Shown here in pieces: positions 38,560 to 46,460 of a DNA stretch of 64,000 nt. This DNA is from Crassaminicella profunda (GTDB taxonomy: Bacteria; Bacillota; Clostridia; Peptostreptococcales; Thermotaleaceae): positions 1,977,355 to 2,041,354 of the forward strand of contig NZ_CP082326.1 in NCBI RefSeq assembly GCF_019884785.1, given 5' to 3'. The notes beneath the pieces were generated by a model. The model made no database searches and was not told where the DNA came from. It saw only the letters and a program-made list of their open reading frames with translations. How positions within the stretch are numbered: the first letter of the stretch is position 1; each line of letters begins with the position of its first letter. The position numbers and the translations under genes were made by a program.

Positions 38560-38838
38560 TCATCTATTGTTTTCTATAATATCTATCAACTCTGCAATAT
38601 ACTTTCCTATTAAGGGCAAATCTACTGTTTTTTGTAAGATATAAAAAAATAGTGCAGCCAAAATAGTAAGTCCTATGGCCGTCCCTAACCCCCTAGCTAA
38701 ACCAGCAACAAAATTAACATATAATAATCTTTTAGGATTATTCATAATATCCACATATTCACCTATTTTTGTTTTCTCTAGTTCTTTCGATATTTTTTCT
38801 ATATTTTTTTCAAGATTGCTAATTCTCTTCTCATCCAT
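38560..38838 (-). CDS. DUF5665 family small membrane protein
   Basis: 92 residues: a charged N-terminal coiled coil (about 5-30), a conserved stretch NNPKRLLYVNFVAGLARGLG, one hydrophobic helix (about 54-75) and a short tail. The ATG at 38838 follows TGGGGGA; an upstream in-frame start at 38913 lacks a ribosome site. It lies 13 bp before the YteA-like gene, so they are co-transcribed. Function unknown. Confidence 0.75.
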   Translation of the reverse strand: MDEKRISNLEKNIEKISKELEKTKIGEYVDIMNNPKRLLYVNFVAGLARGLGTAIGLTILAALFFYILQKTVDLPLIGKYIAELIDIIENNR

Positions 38839-39145
38839 TATTATTCCCCCATTTTTTGAATAATATTTTTTCTTTATATAGTCTATTAAAATATTAATCG
38901 TATTTTCCCCCATTTATATCTCTTCTATGTAAAAGAAAAAATTCGTATCATGCTGTCGCATATGCTCATATCACCAACGAATTTTTAAAACTTTCTTTTG
39001 TAATTTCCGTTGCTCAAAATTTCCAAAGAACTACATTTCAAAATAGTTATCCACATTTTTAAAATTTTATAATTTCCTTAAACTAAAAAAGGATAGAATG
39101 ATTATAATCATTCTATCCTTTCCATGCATTTTAAAATTTTATTAA
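38839..39145. ncRNA. Structured intergenic element, possible small RNA or leader
   Basis: On the minus strand, 39058 to about 38930 has several complementary segments. An outer stem AAAAATTCGT (38977-38986) / ACGAATTTTT (38937-38946) encloses two tetraloop hairpins (ATAT-GAGC-ATAT and ATGC-GACA-GCAT) and is followed by TTTTTTC, terminator-like. Upstream is a small AACTA/TAGTT hairpin and a perfect DnaA-box sequence TTATCCACA (39047-39055). Not matched to a riboswitch class known to me. It could be a small RNA, a DUF5665 leader, or a genomic repeat. Confidence 0.4.
39089..39120 (-). terminator. Terminator after mtnN
   Basis: A perfect 32-bp palindrome (AAGGATAGAATGATTA and its complement), followed on the minus strand by TTTTAG; 25 bp after the mtnN stop. 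Confidence 0.85.
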
Positions 39146-39847
39146 TTACATATGTTTTAGCATATCTAATACGATTTCAACTGAATTATTTGCAGCTTCT
39201 ATAACAAACTCATTAAAATTTACATGGGCTGATCCATCTGCTTTATCAGACATGGCTCTAATAATTACGAAAGGTACCTTATTTAAGTAGGCAGCATGTC
39301 CTATGGCTGCACTTTCCATTTCTGCACAAAAAGCACTAAATTCTTTCCACAAAAAATCTTTCTTTTCAGGTGAAGCAACAAAAACATCCCCTGATACAAT
39401 TCTTCCTGTTGTAGTTTTATATTTAACCGTTTCTTTTTCACTAGCTTTTACAGCAATTTCAACTAATTTCTCATCTGCCTTGAATATGTACTCTTCCATC
39501 CTTGGAATCTGTCCTAATGTATATCCACCAAATGCTGTAACATCAAAATCATGCTCAATTACATCTGTAGAAATAACAATATCCCCCACATTCAAGTCAT
39601 CATGTATAGCACCAGCTACACCTGTATTAATAATAGCATCCACATGAAAATTACTGATTAAAACTTGTGTACAAACACCAGCATTTACTTTTCCTATACC
39701 ACTTCTTACCACAACTATATCTTTTCCCATTAACTTTCCTTTATAAAAAATCATTCCTGCAAAATGCTCTTCTTTTTCTAATTCCATCTTTTCTTTTAAG
39801 ATTTGAATTTCTTCGTCCATTGCTCCTATAATACCTATTATTTTCAT
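39146..39847 (-). CDS. mtnN: 5'-methylthioadenosine/S-adenosylhomocysteine nucleosidase
   Basis: Cleaves MTA and SAH (and 5'-deoxyadenosine) in methyl recycling. It has 233 residues: IGIIGAMDEEIQIL, GIGKVNAG, NTGVAGA, SGDVFVAS, CAEMESAAIGHAAY (catalytic Glu) and IRAMSDKADGSAH (catalytic Asp). The ATG at 39847 follows AAAGGAGG; the extended frame to 39901 is non-coding. Sits where B. subtilis has ileS, between divIVA and the lspA group. Confidence 0.95.
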   Translation of the reverse strand: MKIIGIIGAMDEEIQILKEKMELEKEEHFAGMIFYKGKLMGKDIVVVRSGIGKVNAGVCTQVLISNFHVDAIINTGVAGAIHDDLNVGDIVISTDVIEHDFDVTAFGGYTLGQIPRMEEYIFKADEKLVEIAVKASEKETVKYKTTTGRIVSGDVFVASPEKKDFLWKEFSAFCAEMESAAIGHAAYLNKVPFVIIRAMSDKADGSAHVNFNEFVIEAANNSVEIVLDMLKHM

Positions 39848-39949
39848 AATATGACCTCCTTTTTCTTGCTTTATTATATAGATGTTTATCTGTAAATTCA
39901 ATATTTACTTTCATAATCAAATCTGTATTTTATTCCCTGGGAAATTCAC

Positions 39950-39986
39950 AAATAAAAATCCTCGCTTTAAACGAGAATTTTTATTT
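39950..39986 (-). terminator. Terminator after divIVA
   Basis: AAATAAAAATCCTCG/CGAGAATTTTTATTT with one C-bulge and a 7-nt loop, directly after the divIVA stop. Confidence 0.85.
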
Positions 39987-39990
39987 GAAT

Positions 39991-40500
39991 TTATTCATCT
40001 TCCTTAGCTAAACTAACTTCTTTGAATTCATTAACTTCTTCCACTTCTCCTACTATTTCTTTACAGCTCGTGGCAACTGCTTCTAATTGAGATTCTAATA
40101 ATGTTTTAAATCTTGTTTTAAAAATATGTAATTGCTTTTTACCTTCTTCATATTCTTTTTGAATCTTTAAAACTTCGTTTTTGCCATCTTCTATAATTTT
40201 TTTCGCCTTTCCCTCAGCTTCTTGTATAATTAATTCTGCTTTTTTTTGTGCATTTTGAGCAACTTCTTCAGCAGTACTTTGAGCAAAAACTAAAGTATTA
40301 TTTAAAGTTTTTTCTAAGTTTTCATATTTTTCTATTTGTTCATTCAGCATAGCAATTTTATCTTTCAACTCAATATTTTCTTTGTATAAATTCTCATAAT
40401 CTATAATAATTTTATCTAAAAATTCATCAACTTCACTTTCCTTATAACCTCTTATTCCTTTTTTAAATTCCTTATTTTGAATCTCAAGTGGTGTAATCAT
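39991..40500 (-). CDS. divIVA: Cell-division initiation protein DivIVA
   Basis: Recognises curved membrane at poles and septa and recruits partners. It has 169 residues: an N-terminal lipid-binding domain MITPLEIQNKEFKKGIRGY with SEVDEFLDKI, then a long coiled coil up to about residue 140. Follows ylmH, as in the sepF-ylmG-ylmH-divIVA chain of B. subtilis. The acidic tail lacks obvious domains. Confidence 0.94.
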   Translation of the reverse strand: MITPLEIQNKEFKKGIRGYKESEVDEFLDKIIIDYENLYKENIELKDKIAMLNEQIEKYENLEKTLNNTLVFAQSTAEEVAQNAQKKAELIIQEAEGKAKKIIEDGKNEVLKIQKEYEEGKKQLHIFKTRFKTLLESQLEAVATSCKEIVGEVEEVNEFKEVSLAKEDE

Positions 40501-40513
40501 TGTATCCTCTCCT

Positions 40514-41302
40514 CTAGACTATTCTTTTTATGATCACCTTATATCTATCCTTTTTTGTTTTATTTCCAATTTGATCTAGTATTATTCTCCCCTTACCTTT
40601 AAAGGATATCAAGTCTCCTTCATGAAGGATATATGATGGTTGATTCACTGGCTTAAAATTCACTTTGACTCTATCGTTATTAATAAGCTTTGATATTGCA
40701 TTCCTAGATTCTCCAAATCCTGTACCTAAAATACTATCTAATCTCAAAGCAGATACGGATCCCTGGATGATCTTAAAGTTCTCTTCAACCTTCATCAAAT
40801 CATTAAAATAAATTCTTTCAATATTTATTTTGAATTTAGATACCTTTTCTAAATTCAATAAAATATAATCACAAAGTTCTTTATGTGCGATAATATTTGC
40901 TTGTCCATCTCCAACTAAAATATCTCCTATTTTTTCTCTTTTTAATCCTAGCCCTAAAACTGCACCTAAAAAATCTCTATGGGTTAATTCATCTTTCATA
41001 AACCTTCCTGAAACCTTTATAGCACCAATAGGATACTCTTCTTCACTTATTTCCATATATTCAGGATAAATGATTATTACCCTTCTTTCTGCATTCTCAT
41101 ATCCACCTACAACTAAATAGTTTATATCTAAAATCTGGTTTAATATGGGAATACATAAAGATATTTCATAAGGGTTATAAAAGTCTGTAACACGTACCCC
41201 ATGACTTTTTAGCACACTTTCTACTTTATTCAAAGTTTTCATTACAACGTATCGTTCTTCCGTATTTTTTATATGTTTTGTCAAACTTTCCTTATTAATC
41301 AA
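40514..41302 (-). CDS. ylmH: S4-domain RNA-binding protein YlmH
   Basis: 262 residues. It has an N-terminal YlmH domain with VVGGYENAERRVIIIYP and VLGLGLKREKIGDILV, and a C-terminal S4 domain (GTGFGESRNAISKLINNDRVKVN). YlmH has been associated with ribosome-linked quality control and division loci. Its distance from rqcH in the window is only 5 kb, but whether it functions with RqcH here is inference. Confidence 0.93.
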   Translation of the reverse strand: MINKESLTKHIKNTEERYVVMKTLNKVESVLKSHGVRVTDFYNPYEISLCIPILNQILDINYLVVGGYENAERRVIIIYPEYMEISEEEYPIGAIKVSGRFMKDELTHRDFLGAVLGLGLKREKIGDILVGDGQANIIAHKELCDYILLNLEKVSKFKINIERIYFNDLMKVEENFKIIQGSVSALRLDSILGTGFGESRNAISKLINNDRVKVNFKPVNQPSYILHEGDLISFKGKGRIILDQIGNKTKKDRYKVIIKRIV

Positions 41303-41315
41303 AATATCACACTCT

Positions 41316-41582
41316 CTAAAGTAATCCTATAATTAAATTCCTAATAAAACCCAAGAATATTACAGCTATAATAGGTGAAAAATCAATCATGCCTCTTCCT
41401 AATCCAAATCTAAACATTAGATTTCTAAAGGGAGCAAGTATTGGTTCTGTTAGTTGATAAATTAGTTTTGGAATGGTTGAACTGGGGTCTGGGTTAAACC
41501 AAGACATAAGAATCCTTGCAATAATTAAAAAATCTAATACTCTAAAAAAATAATCTACGGATTGTTGTATCATCCACATTTT
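41316..41582 (-). CDS. ylmG: YggT family membrane protein (YlmG)
   Basis: 88 residues with two hydrophobic segments and the family motif SWFNPDPSSTIPKLIYQLTEPILAP shortened as SWFNPDPSS...LTEPILAPFR. It is found with sepF in Firmicutes, actinobacteria and cyanobacteria, where it affects division or nucleoid distribution. I use the ATG at 41582, 8-11 nt after AGGTGG; a GTG at 41591 is possible. Six bases downstream of sepF. Confidence 0.9.
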   Translation of the reverse strand, partial: KMWMIQQSVDYFFRVLDFLIIARILMSWFNPDPSSTIPKLIYQLTEPILAPFRNLMFRFGLGRGMIDFSPIIAVIFLGFIRNLIIGLL

Positions 41583-41597
41583 TTCCACCACCTAATC

Positions 41598-42038
41598 TTA
41601 CTTATTCCAAGGAAATAAAGCTGTATTTTTTAATTCCTCATTGATATTTCCTGCTATATCAACATTGCTAGGAGCTAAAATAAATATTCCCTTTGAAACC
41701 TTTTGAATACTTCCATCTAAAGCATATACAGCCCCATTGGCAAAATCAAATATTTTTTTTGCTAGTTCTGGTTCTAGCTTTTCTAAATTCATAATAACAG
41801 GCTTTCGATTTTTAAGATTGTCAACAATTTTAGGTACTTCTTCAAACTCTACAGGTTCATAAACAACAACTTTCATCTGTGTTGTCGTATGTATATTTAC
41901 AACCTTATTCTTTTTACTCTGTATAGGTGTAATAGGATTATCATATTCAACAGATGTCTCGACTAATTCATCATCCTCTTCTTCATAATCATCTAAGCCC
42001 ATAAAATATTTTACTTTATCTACAAATTTTCCTGACAT
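41598..42038 (-). CDS. sepF: Cell-division protein SepF
   Basis: Membrane-binding partner of FtsZ that aligns protofilaments. It has 146 residues: N-terminal amphipathic helix SGKFVDKVKYFMGLDDYEEEDDE, an acidic linker, and the C-terminal domain with VNLEKLEPELAKKIFDFANGAVYALDG-like sequence and FILAPSNVDI. ftsZ is about 21 kb away in this window. Follows ylmE by 21 bp. Confidence 0.95.
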   Translation of the reverse strand: MSGKFVDKVKYFMGLDDYEEEDDELVETSVEYDNPITPIQSKKNKVVNIHTTTQMKVVVYEPVEFEEVPKIVDNLKNRKPVIMNLEKLEPELAKKIFDFANGAVYALDGSIQKVSKGIFILAPSNVDIAGNINEELKNTALFPWNK

Positions 42039-42059
42039 GATTTGTCCTCCTTTATATCT

Positions 42060-42755
42060 TTACTTATTATAATTTCTTCTTCCAAATATTCCTGTACCTA
42101 CTCGTACCATATTAGCACCTTCTTCAATTGCTATTTTAAAATCATTTGTCATGCCCATTGATAAATATCTCATTTCTACCCTTTGAAATCCTTTTGTTTT
42201 GATTTCTTCAAATATTTCTTTAAGCATCTTAAAATATTTTCGAACATCCTCAGGATTTTCTTCATATGGAGCAATGGTCATTAACCCCTTAACCCTAATA
42301 TGCTCTAATGGTTGTATTTTTTCAAAGAAATCAAATACTTCACTATTAGCTAATCCAAACTTAGTTTCCTCATTAGCAACATTTACCTGAACCAATACAT
42401 CCATAATTTTATTATGTTGTTTTGCACGCTTATTTATTTCCTCCGCTAAACTTATTCTATCTACAGAATGAATTAATTTTACTTTATCAATAATATATTT
42501 TACTTTATTTGTCTGCAAATGTCCGATCATATGCCAATTCACACTAGATACTACATTATACTTTTCCATTATTTCTTGAACCTTGTTTTCTCCTATATCT
42601 TCAACGCCTGTATGAATGGCTTCATTAATCCTTTCGTGATCTACGGTTTTAGTAACAGCGATTAATTGAATTTCTTCAGGATTCCTTCCAATTTTACTAC
42701 ATATTTCATGAATTTCTTCTCTTAAATCTTTTATGTTTTTTTCAATATAACACAT
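42060..42755 (-). CDS. ylmE: PLP homeostasis protein (YggS/YlmE family)
   Basis: 231-residue single-domain PLP barrel. The PLP lysine lies in LIAVTKTVDHERI (about residue 35), followed by IGENKVQEIMEKY, WHMIGHLQTNKVKYI, and YLSMGMTNDFKIAI near the end. It has no known enzyme activity and affects PLP and amino-acid balance. It begins the ylmE-sepF-ylmG-ylmH-divIVA block and is 25 bp downstream of the HlyD-like gene. Confidence 0.95.
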   Translation of the reverse strand: MCYIEKNIKDLREEIHEICSKIGRNPEEIQLIAVTKTVDHERINEAIHTGVEDIGENKVQEIMEKYNVVSSVNWHMIGHLQTNKVKYIIDKVKLIHSVDRISLAEEINKRAKQHNKIMDVLVQVNVANEETKFGLANSEVFDFFEKIQPLEHIRVKGLMTIAPYEENPEDVRKYFKMLKEIFEEIKTKGFQRVEMRYLSMGMTNDFKIAIEEGANMVRVGTGIFGRRNYNK

Positions 42756-42780
42756 CTTTTTCCCTCCATCTATTATTGTA

Positions 42781-44037
42781 TTAATATATCATTTGTCCTT
42801 CTTTAACTTTTGAAGCATTTCTAACAACTTCATCATATAATTTTACAGTACTTATTCTTTCTCCATCCTTATTATAAAAAACATTACTTTGAATAATTGC
42901 ATATTCATCATTATACCCTATAATTTTAATAGGCTTAAATCGTGCATATCTATTTACATCTAGGAGAAACACTCCTTTTTTTCCATCTATTTCCACTATG
43001 CTATCCTTATATAATTTTAACCCTTCATAGTTTACTGGAATAACATCTAAATCAATATTTCTCATGCTATAAAAATTCTCTACATATTGATTAACCTGAA
43101 AGATCACCATATTATTCTTTGTATTTTCTATAATTTGATATACTTTTCCTCTTACTTCTCTTTGTGGAAATTTAAAAGTCACCCTTCTTCCTACTTTATA
43201 ATTCTCTAGTCTTTCCTTGTCTATCCAAGTAACCATATACCATACATTATTATCAACAATTTTAAACAAGGGTTGATTCTTAATAGCTTTCTCAGCTCTT
43301 AAATCTGTTACTTGACTATGAATGCTTTTCAAATTTTCCAATTCAATTGTAGCCATATTTCTAGGTGTTAAAATAGCCTCATATCCATCAATATTATAAC
43401 TGATAATACCAGATGCAGGGCTTTTTATCCAGCAAATTGCATTATTTATTTTCTCTTGTAAACTTTCTTGCTCTAACTCTAAAGTTTCTAAATTTTTTCC
43501 TGCAAAGCTTTTATCCCCTGTAATAATCCTCTTTTTTTCTAATTTATTATTTAACTCTTTTTTCAATTGTTCAATTCTTAAGAGATTTCCTTTTTCTTTA
43601 TATTCTTTTATATCACTTACTATTTTATTGATGGCTTCATCAATTTTCTTCACATCACTTTGGAATAGACTATTTTCATTATCTTTGATACTCTCAATTC
43701 TCTGGTTAACTACTTCTAATTTCTTCCTAGTGGTATCATCAATATCAACCTTATATATTTCAGCTACCTTATACTCTTTTTCAACTTTTTCCCCTTCTTG
43801 AACAAAGTATTGTATATTGCCTTCAAAATTACTTTCAATCAATTTTTCATTTCTAATAATATAACAATTTAATTGATCAGTAACTTGAATATTTCCATAT
43901 TCGGCAACACTTGTCTCATTAGAAAACGACACAACCATAGGCATAAATTTTATAATTAAATAAAATAATATAATTCCAAAAAAGAAATGCCGTAGTCTTC
44001 TTTTCCTTTTTCGTTTATTGCGATTTTTTTTGGTCAC
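42781..44037 (-). CDS. HlyD-like membrane-anchored adaptor protein, unknown function
   Basis: 418 residues. A strongly basic N-terminus (KKNRNKRKRKRRLRHFF) precedes one transmembrane helix (about 18-36), then an outside domain with half-lipoyl segments (YFVQEGEKVEKEYKVAEIY; later IKSPASGIISYNIDGYEA), a central coiled coil at roughly 125-195 and a beta-rich end. This is the layout of HlyD/periplasmic adaptor proteins, but no ABC transporter is adjacent. The start is uncertain: GTG at 44037 fits AGGTGA at 6 nt; GTG at 44046 is the alternative. Confidence 0.75.
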   Translation of the reverse strand: MTKKNRNKRKRKRRLRHFFFGIILFYLIIKFMPMVVSFSNETSVAEYGNIQVTDQLNCYIIRNEKLIESNFEGNIQYFVQEGEKVEKEYKVAEIYKVDIDDTTRKKLEVVNQRIESIKDNENSLFQSDVKKIDEAINKIVSDIKEYKEKGNLLRIEQLKKELNNKLEKKRIITGDKSFAGKNLETLELEQESLQEKINNAICWIKSPASGIISYNIDGYEAILTPRNMATIELENLKSIHSQVTDLRAEKAIKNQPLFKIVDNNVWYMVTWIDKERLENYKVGRRVTFKFPQREVRGKVYQIIENTKNNMVIFQVNQYVENFYSMRNIDLDVIPVNYEGLKLYKDSIVEIDGKKGVFLLDVNRYARFKPIKIIGYNDEYAIIQSNVFYNKDGERISTVKLYDEVVRNASKVKEGQMIY

Positions 44038-44153
44038 TTCCTTCACCTACTAGTCCCTTTTATGTTTATAATTCTTCACGCTTGTTTATTTTCCTTCATG
44101 TTATTTATATTTATTGAAATTAGTTTTATAGTCCTACAATAATAAAAACAAAA

Positions 44154-44174
44154 AAGCTACTTCTAAAGCAGCTT
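44154..44174 (-). terminator. Terminator after the 126-residue membrane protein gene
   Basis: AAGCTGCTT-TAG-AAGTAGCTT on the minus strand followed by TTTTGTTTTT, overlapping the gene's stop. Confidence 0.85.
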
Positions 44175-44553
44175 AAAATACGTTAAAAAATTTTCCATAC
44201 CTACTAACAATCTTAATTTTCTTAATGTCTTTAACACTTACTGAATGTACTTGTTTTTTTGCTGTAACAACCCATACACTATTATCTTGAATCTTTGCTC
44301 CTAATATAATTCCTTTTACTGTAGGATGATCATAAAAATGTATCTTCATTTCATCTCCAGCCATCACTTCAATACTGCCTATTTTAAAATGTTTCGATTC
44401 TATTTCATCCATATGAACCTGTGATACAACTTTATTTTCGATAAAAATAGTATTATTCCATAAATAATATTTTTCCTTTAATATTGTAAAAATATATCCC
44501 AATATGGATACAATCAAAAGCATCAACAATAGTACTCGTAAATAAATAAACAT
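44173..44553 (-). CDS. Membrane-anchored protein of unknown function
   Basis: 126 residues. One N-terminal hydrophobic helix (about 2-24) is followed by about 100 residues of alternating, beta-type sequence (KHFKIGSIEVMAGDEMKIHF, VKGIILGAKIQDNSVWVV). No Cys, no catalytic motif and no known family recognised. The ATG follows AAGGAG. It sits between the tRNA-Pro and the HlyD-like gene, with its own terminator, so it is probably monocistronic. Confidence 0.7.
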   Translation of the reverse strand: MFIYLRVLLLMLLIVSILGYIFTILKEKYYLWNNTIFIENKVVSQVHMDEIESKHFKIGSIEVMAGDEMKIHFYDHPTVKGIILGAKIQDNSVWVVTAKKQVHSVSVKDIKKIKIVSRYGKFFNVF

Positions 44554-44616
44554 TTTTTTCTCCTTTAGTATACATAATCATATTATGGTTGACTATATTT
44601 TTTTAATATATTATAA

Positions 44617-44654
44617 AAACATTAAAGCTATGAATATTCATAGCTTTAATGTTT
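44617..44654 (-). terminator. Terminator after tRNA-Pro
   Basis: A 38-bp perfect palindrome built around AAAGCTATGAATATTCATAGCTTT, followed on the minus strand by TTTTTATAAT, directly downstream of the tRNA 3' end. Confidence 0.85.
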
Positions 44655-44658
44655 CTTC

Positions 44659-44735
44659 TGGTCTGAGTGCTGGGAGTTGAACCCAGGGCCTCTAGAACCC
44701 CATTCTAGCGCGCTACCAAACTGCGCCACACCCAG
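44659..44735 (-). tRNA. tRNA-Pro (anticodon GGG)
   Basis: The 77-nt cloverleaf reads CTGGGTG (acceptor) with 3' CACTCAG, one G-U pair, then A and an encoded CCA. The D-arm has GGCGCAGTTTGGTAGCGC; the anticodon stem CTAGA/TCTAG holds the loop ATGGGGT, so bases 34-36 are GGG (Pro). The T-arm is CTGGG-TTCAACT-CCCAG with the normal TTC. A terminator follows. It reads the rarer proline codons CCC/CCU. Confidence 0.95.
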
Positions 44736-44816
44736 ATAATTCTATTTATTATTATACCCTAATATGAAAATTTTTCAAGGGTAAAAATAGATAGGGGTTT
44801 TCCCTATCTATTCTTA

Positions 44817-46295
44817 CTATAGAATAATACAAATCAATCCACCACTTCCATCATTAATAATCTTTTGTAGTGTTCTTTGCATTTTATTTCTTGCATCTTC
44901 TGGCATCATGAATAATTTATGCTCTAACTGCTCTTTTACCATATCATGAAGGGATTTACCGAACATATTTGTTTCCCATATTTTCTTTGGATCTGATTCA
45001 AACTCATCTAATAAATATTTTAATAATTCTTCACTTTCTTTTTCTGTTCCTACAATTGGTGAAACTTCTGTTGTAATATCTGTTTTTATTAAGTGAAGGG
45101 ATGGTGCATTGGCTCTTAATTTAACACCAAATCTATTCCCATGCTTGAAAATTTCTGGTTCTTTCAATTCTAATTCTTCTAATTGTGGTGATACTAAACC
45201 ATATCCTGTATCTTTTACATCTTTCAACGCTCTTTCCACTCTATCATACTCATTCTTGGCTCTTGAGAATTCTTTTATAAGCCCTAATAATTGATGATCT
45301 CCCTCAATTTTATAACCAGTGATTTCTTCTAAAATATTGTAGAATAATCCTTCTTTTGTTTTCATTTCAATATGAGCGATTCCTTCACCCAAATTGATAT
45401 CGCTTAGTCCTGCTCCAGCTATTATTTCCATATCCAAAAAATTTCCTACTGCATTTCTTACATCATTTATTTTCTTCACTTCTTGGCTCCATTGCTTTAC
45501 AGAATAAATAATCTTATCCTTAAGCCAATGAGTCGCTTCTAACCCCTCAACCCATCCTGGAAGGGTAATATTAATTTCCTTAATTGGAAATTCAAATAAA
45601 ACATTTTCTAATATATCATTGATATCTCCTATATTCATTTTTGCACAATCTGTTGCTACAACTGGAACCTTGTATTTTTCTTCTAATTGTTTCTTTAATT
45701 CTACCGTTTCTGCACCTTCAGGCTGTAATGAGTTTACAATTACAACAAAAGGCTTATTCATCTCTTTTAACTCTTTGATGACTCTTTCTTCAGCTTCTAT
45801 GTAGCTGCTTCTATCAATATCTGTTACAGTACCATCTGTTGTAATCACTAAACCTATGGTTGAATGATCTGTAATCACTTTTTTTGTTCCTATTTCTGCT
45901 GCTTCTACAAAAGGAATTTCTTTCTCATACCAAGGTGTTGTTACCATTCTAGGTTTTCCATTCTCCTCATGTCCCATTGCACCCTTTACTAAATATCCTA
46001 CACAGTCTACAAGTCTTACTTTAAATTTAGCATTATCTTTTAGGGTTAATTCTATAGCTTCGTTTGGCACAAATTTAGGCTCTGTAGTCATAATGGTTTT
46101 ACCAGCCCCACTTTGTGGCAATTCATCTTTAGCTCGCTCTTTTCTATAAGCATTTTCAATATTTGGCAAAACCAATAATTCCATAAATCTTTTGATAAAA
46201 GTTGACTTTCCTGTTCTTACGGGTCCTACAACCCCTACATAAATATCCCCCTGTGTCCGTTCTGCAATATCTTTATATATATCGAATCTTTCCAT
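44817..46295 (-). CDS. spoIVA: Stage IV sporulation protein A
   Basis: ATPase that polymerises on the forespore to form the basement layer of the coat. It has 492 residues, the length of the B. subtilis protein. It starts MERFDIYKDIAERTQGDIY, with Walker A GPVRTGKSTFIK, the sensor region TTDGTVTDI and a conserved C-terminal tail GGLICIIL. The ATG at 46295 has AGGGGTGA at 7 nt; the GTG at 46301 is too close. A SigE-type promoter lies upstream at 46368-46397. The anchor SpoVM was not found in the window. Confidence 0.97.
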   Translation of the reverse strand: MERFDIYKDIAERTQGDIYVGVVGPVRTGKSTFIKRFMELLVLPNIENAYRKERAKDELPQSGAGKTIMTTEPKFVPNEAIELTLKDNAKFKVRLVDCVGYLVKGAMGHEENGKPRMVTTPWYEKEIPFVEAAEIGTKKVITDHSTIGLVITTDGTVTDIDRSSYIEAEERVIKELKEMNKPFVVIVNSLQPEGAETVELKKQLEEKYKVPVVATDCAKMNIGDINDILENVLFEFPIKEINITLPGWVEGLEATHWLKDKIIYSVKQWSQEVKKINDVRNAVGNFLDMEIIAGAGLSDINLGEGIAHIEMKTKEGLFYNILEEITGYKIEGDHQLLGLIKEFSRAKNEYDRVERALKDVKDTGYGLVSPQLEELELKEPEIFKHGNRFGVKLRANAPSLHLIKTDITTEVSPIVGTEKESEELLKYLLDEFESDPKKIWETNMFGKSLHDMVKEQLEHKLFMMPEDARNKMQRTLQKIINDGSGGLICIIL

Positions 46296-46367
46296 TTCCA
46301 CTCACCCCTTTGATCATAAATATTTATTAAAAAATCATAAACTATCAGAAATCATTCTTTCTAGATT

Positions 46368-46397
46368 ATGGTATGTATTAACAATATATATATATGA
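46368..46397 (-). promoter_or_regulatory. SigE-type promoter of spoIVA
   Basis: On the minus strand TCATATA (46391-46397), 15 bp, CATACCAT (46368-46375). The first matches the -35 KMATATW, the second the -10 CATACANT apart from one base. About 70 bp upstream of spoIVA, which is SigE-controlled in B. subtilis. Confidence 0.75.
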
Positions 46398-46431
46398 CCT
46401 CTTATCAGAGATTATGACTTTTATACAATAA

Positions 46432-46460
46432 AAAAAGATAGCTAATTTAGCTATCTTTTT
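46432..46460 (-). terminator. Terminator after gpsA
   Basis: AAAAAGATAGCTAA/TTAGCTATCTTTTT perfect 14-bp stem overlapping the gpsA stop. It separates the lipid/GTPase operon from spoIVA. Confidence 0.88.
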
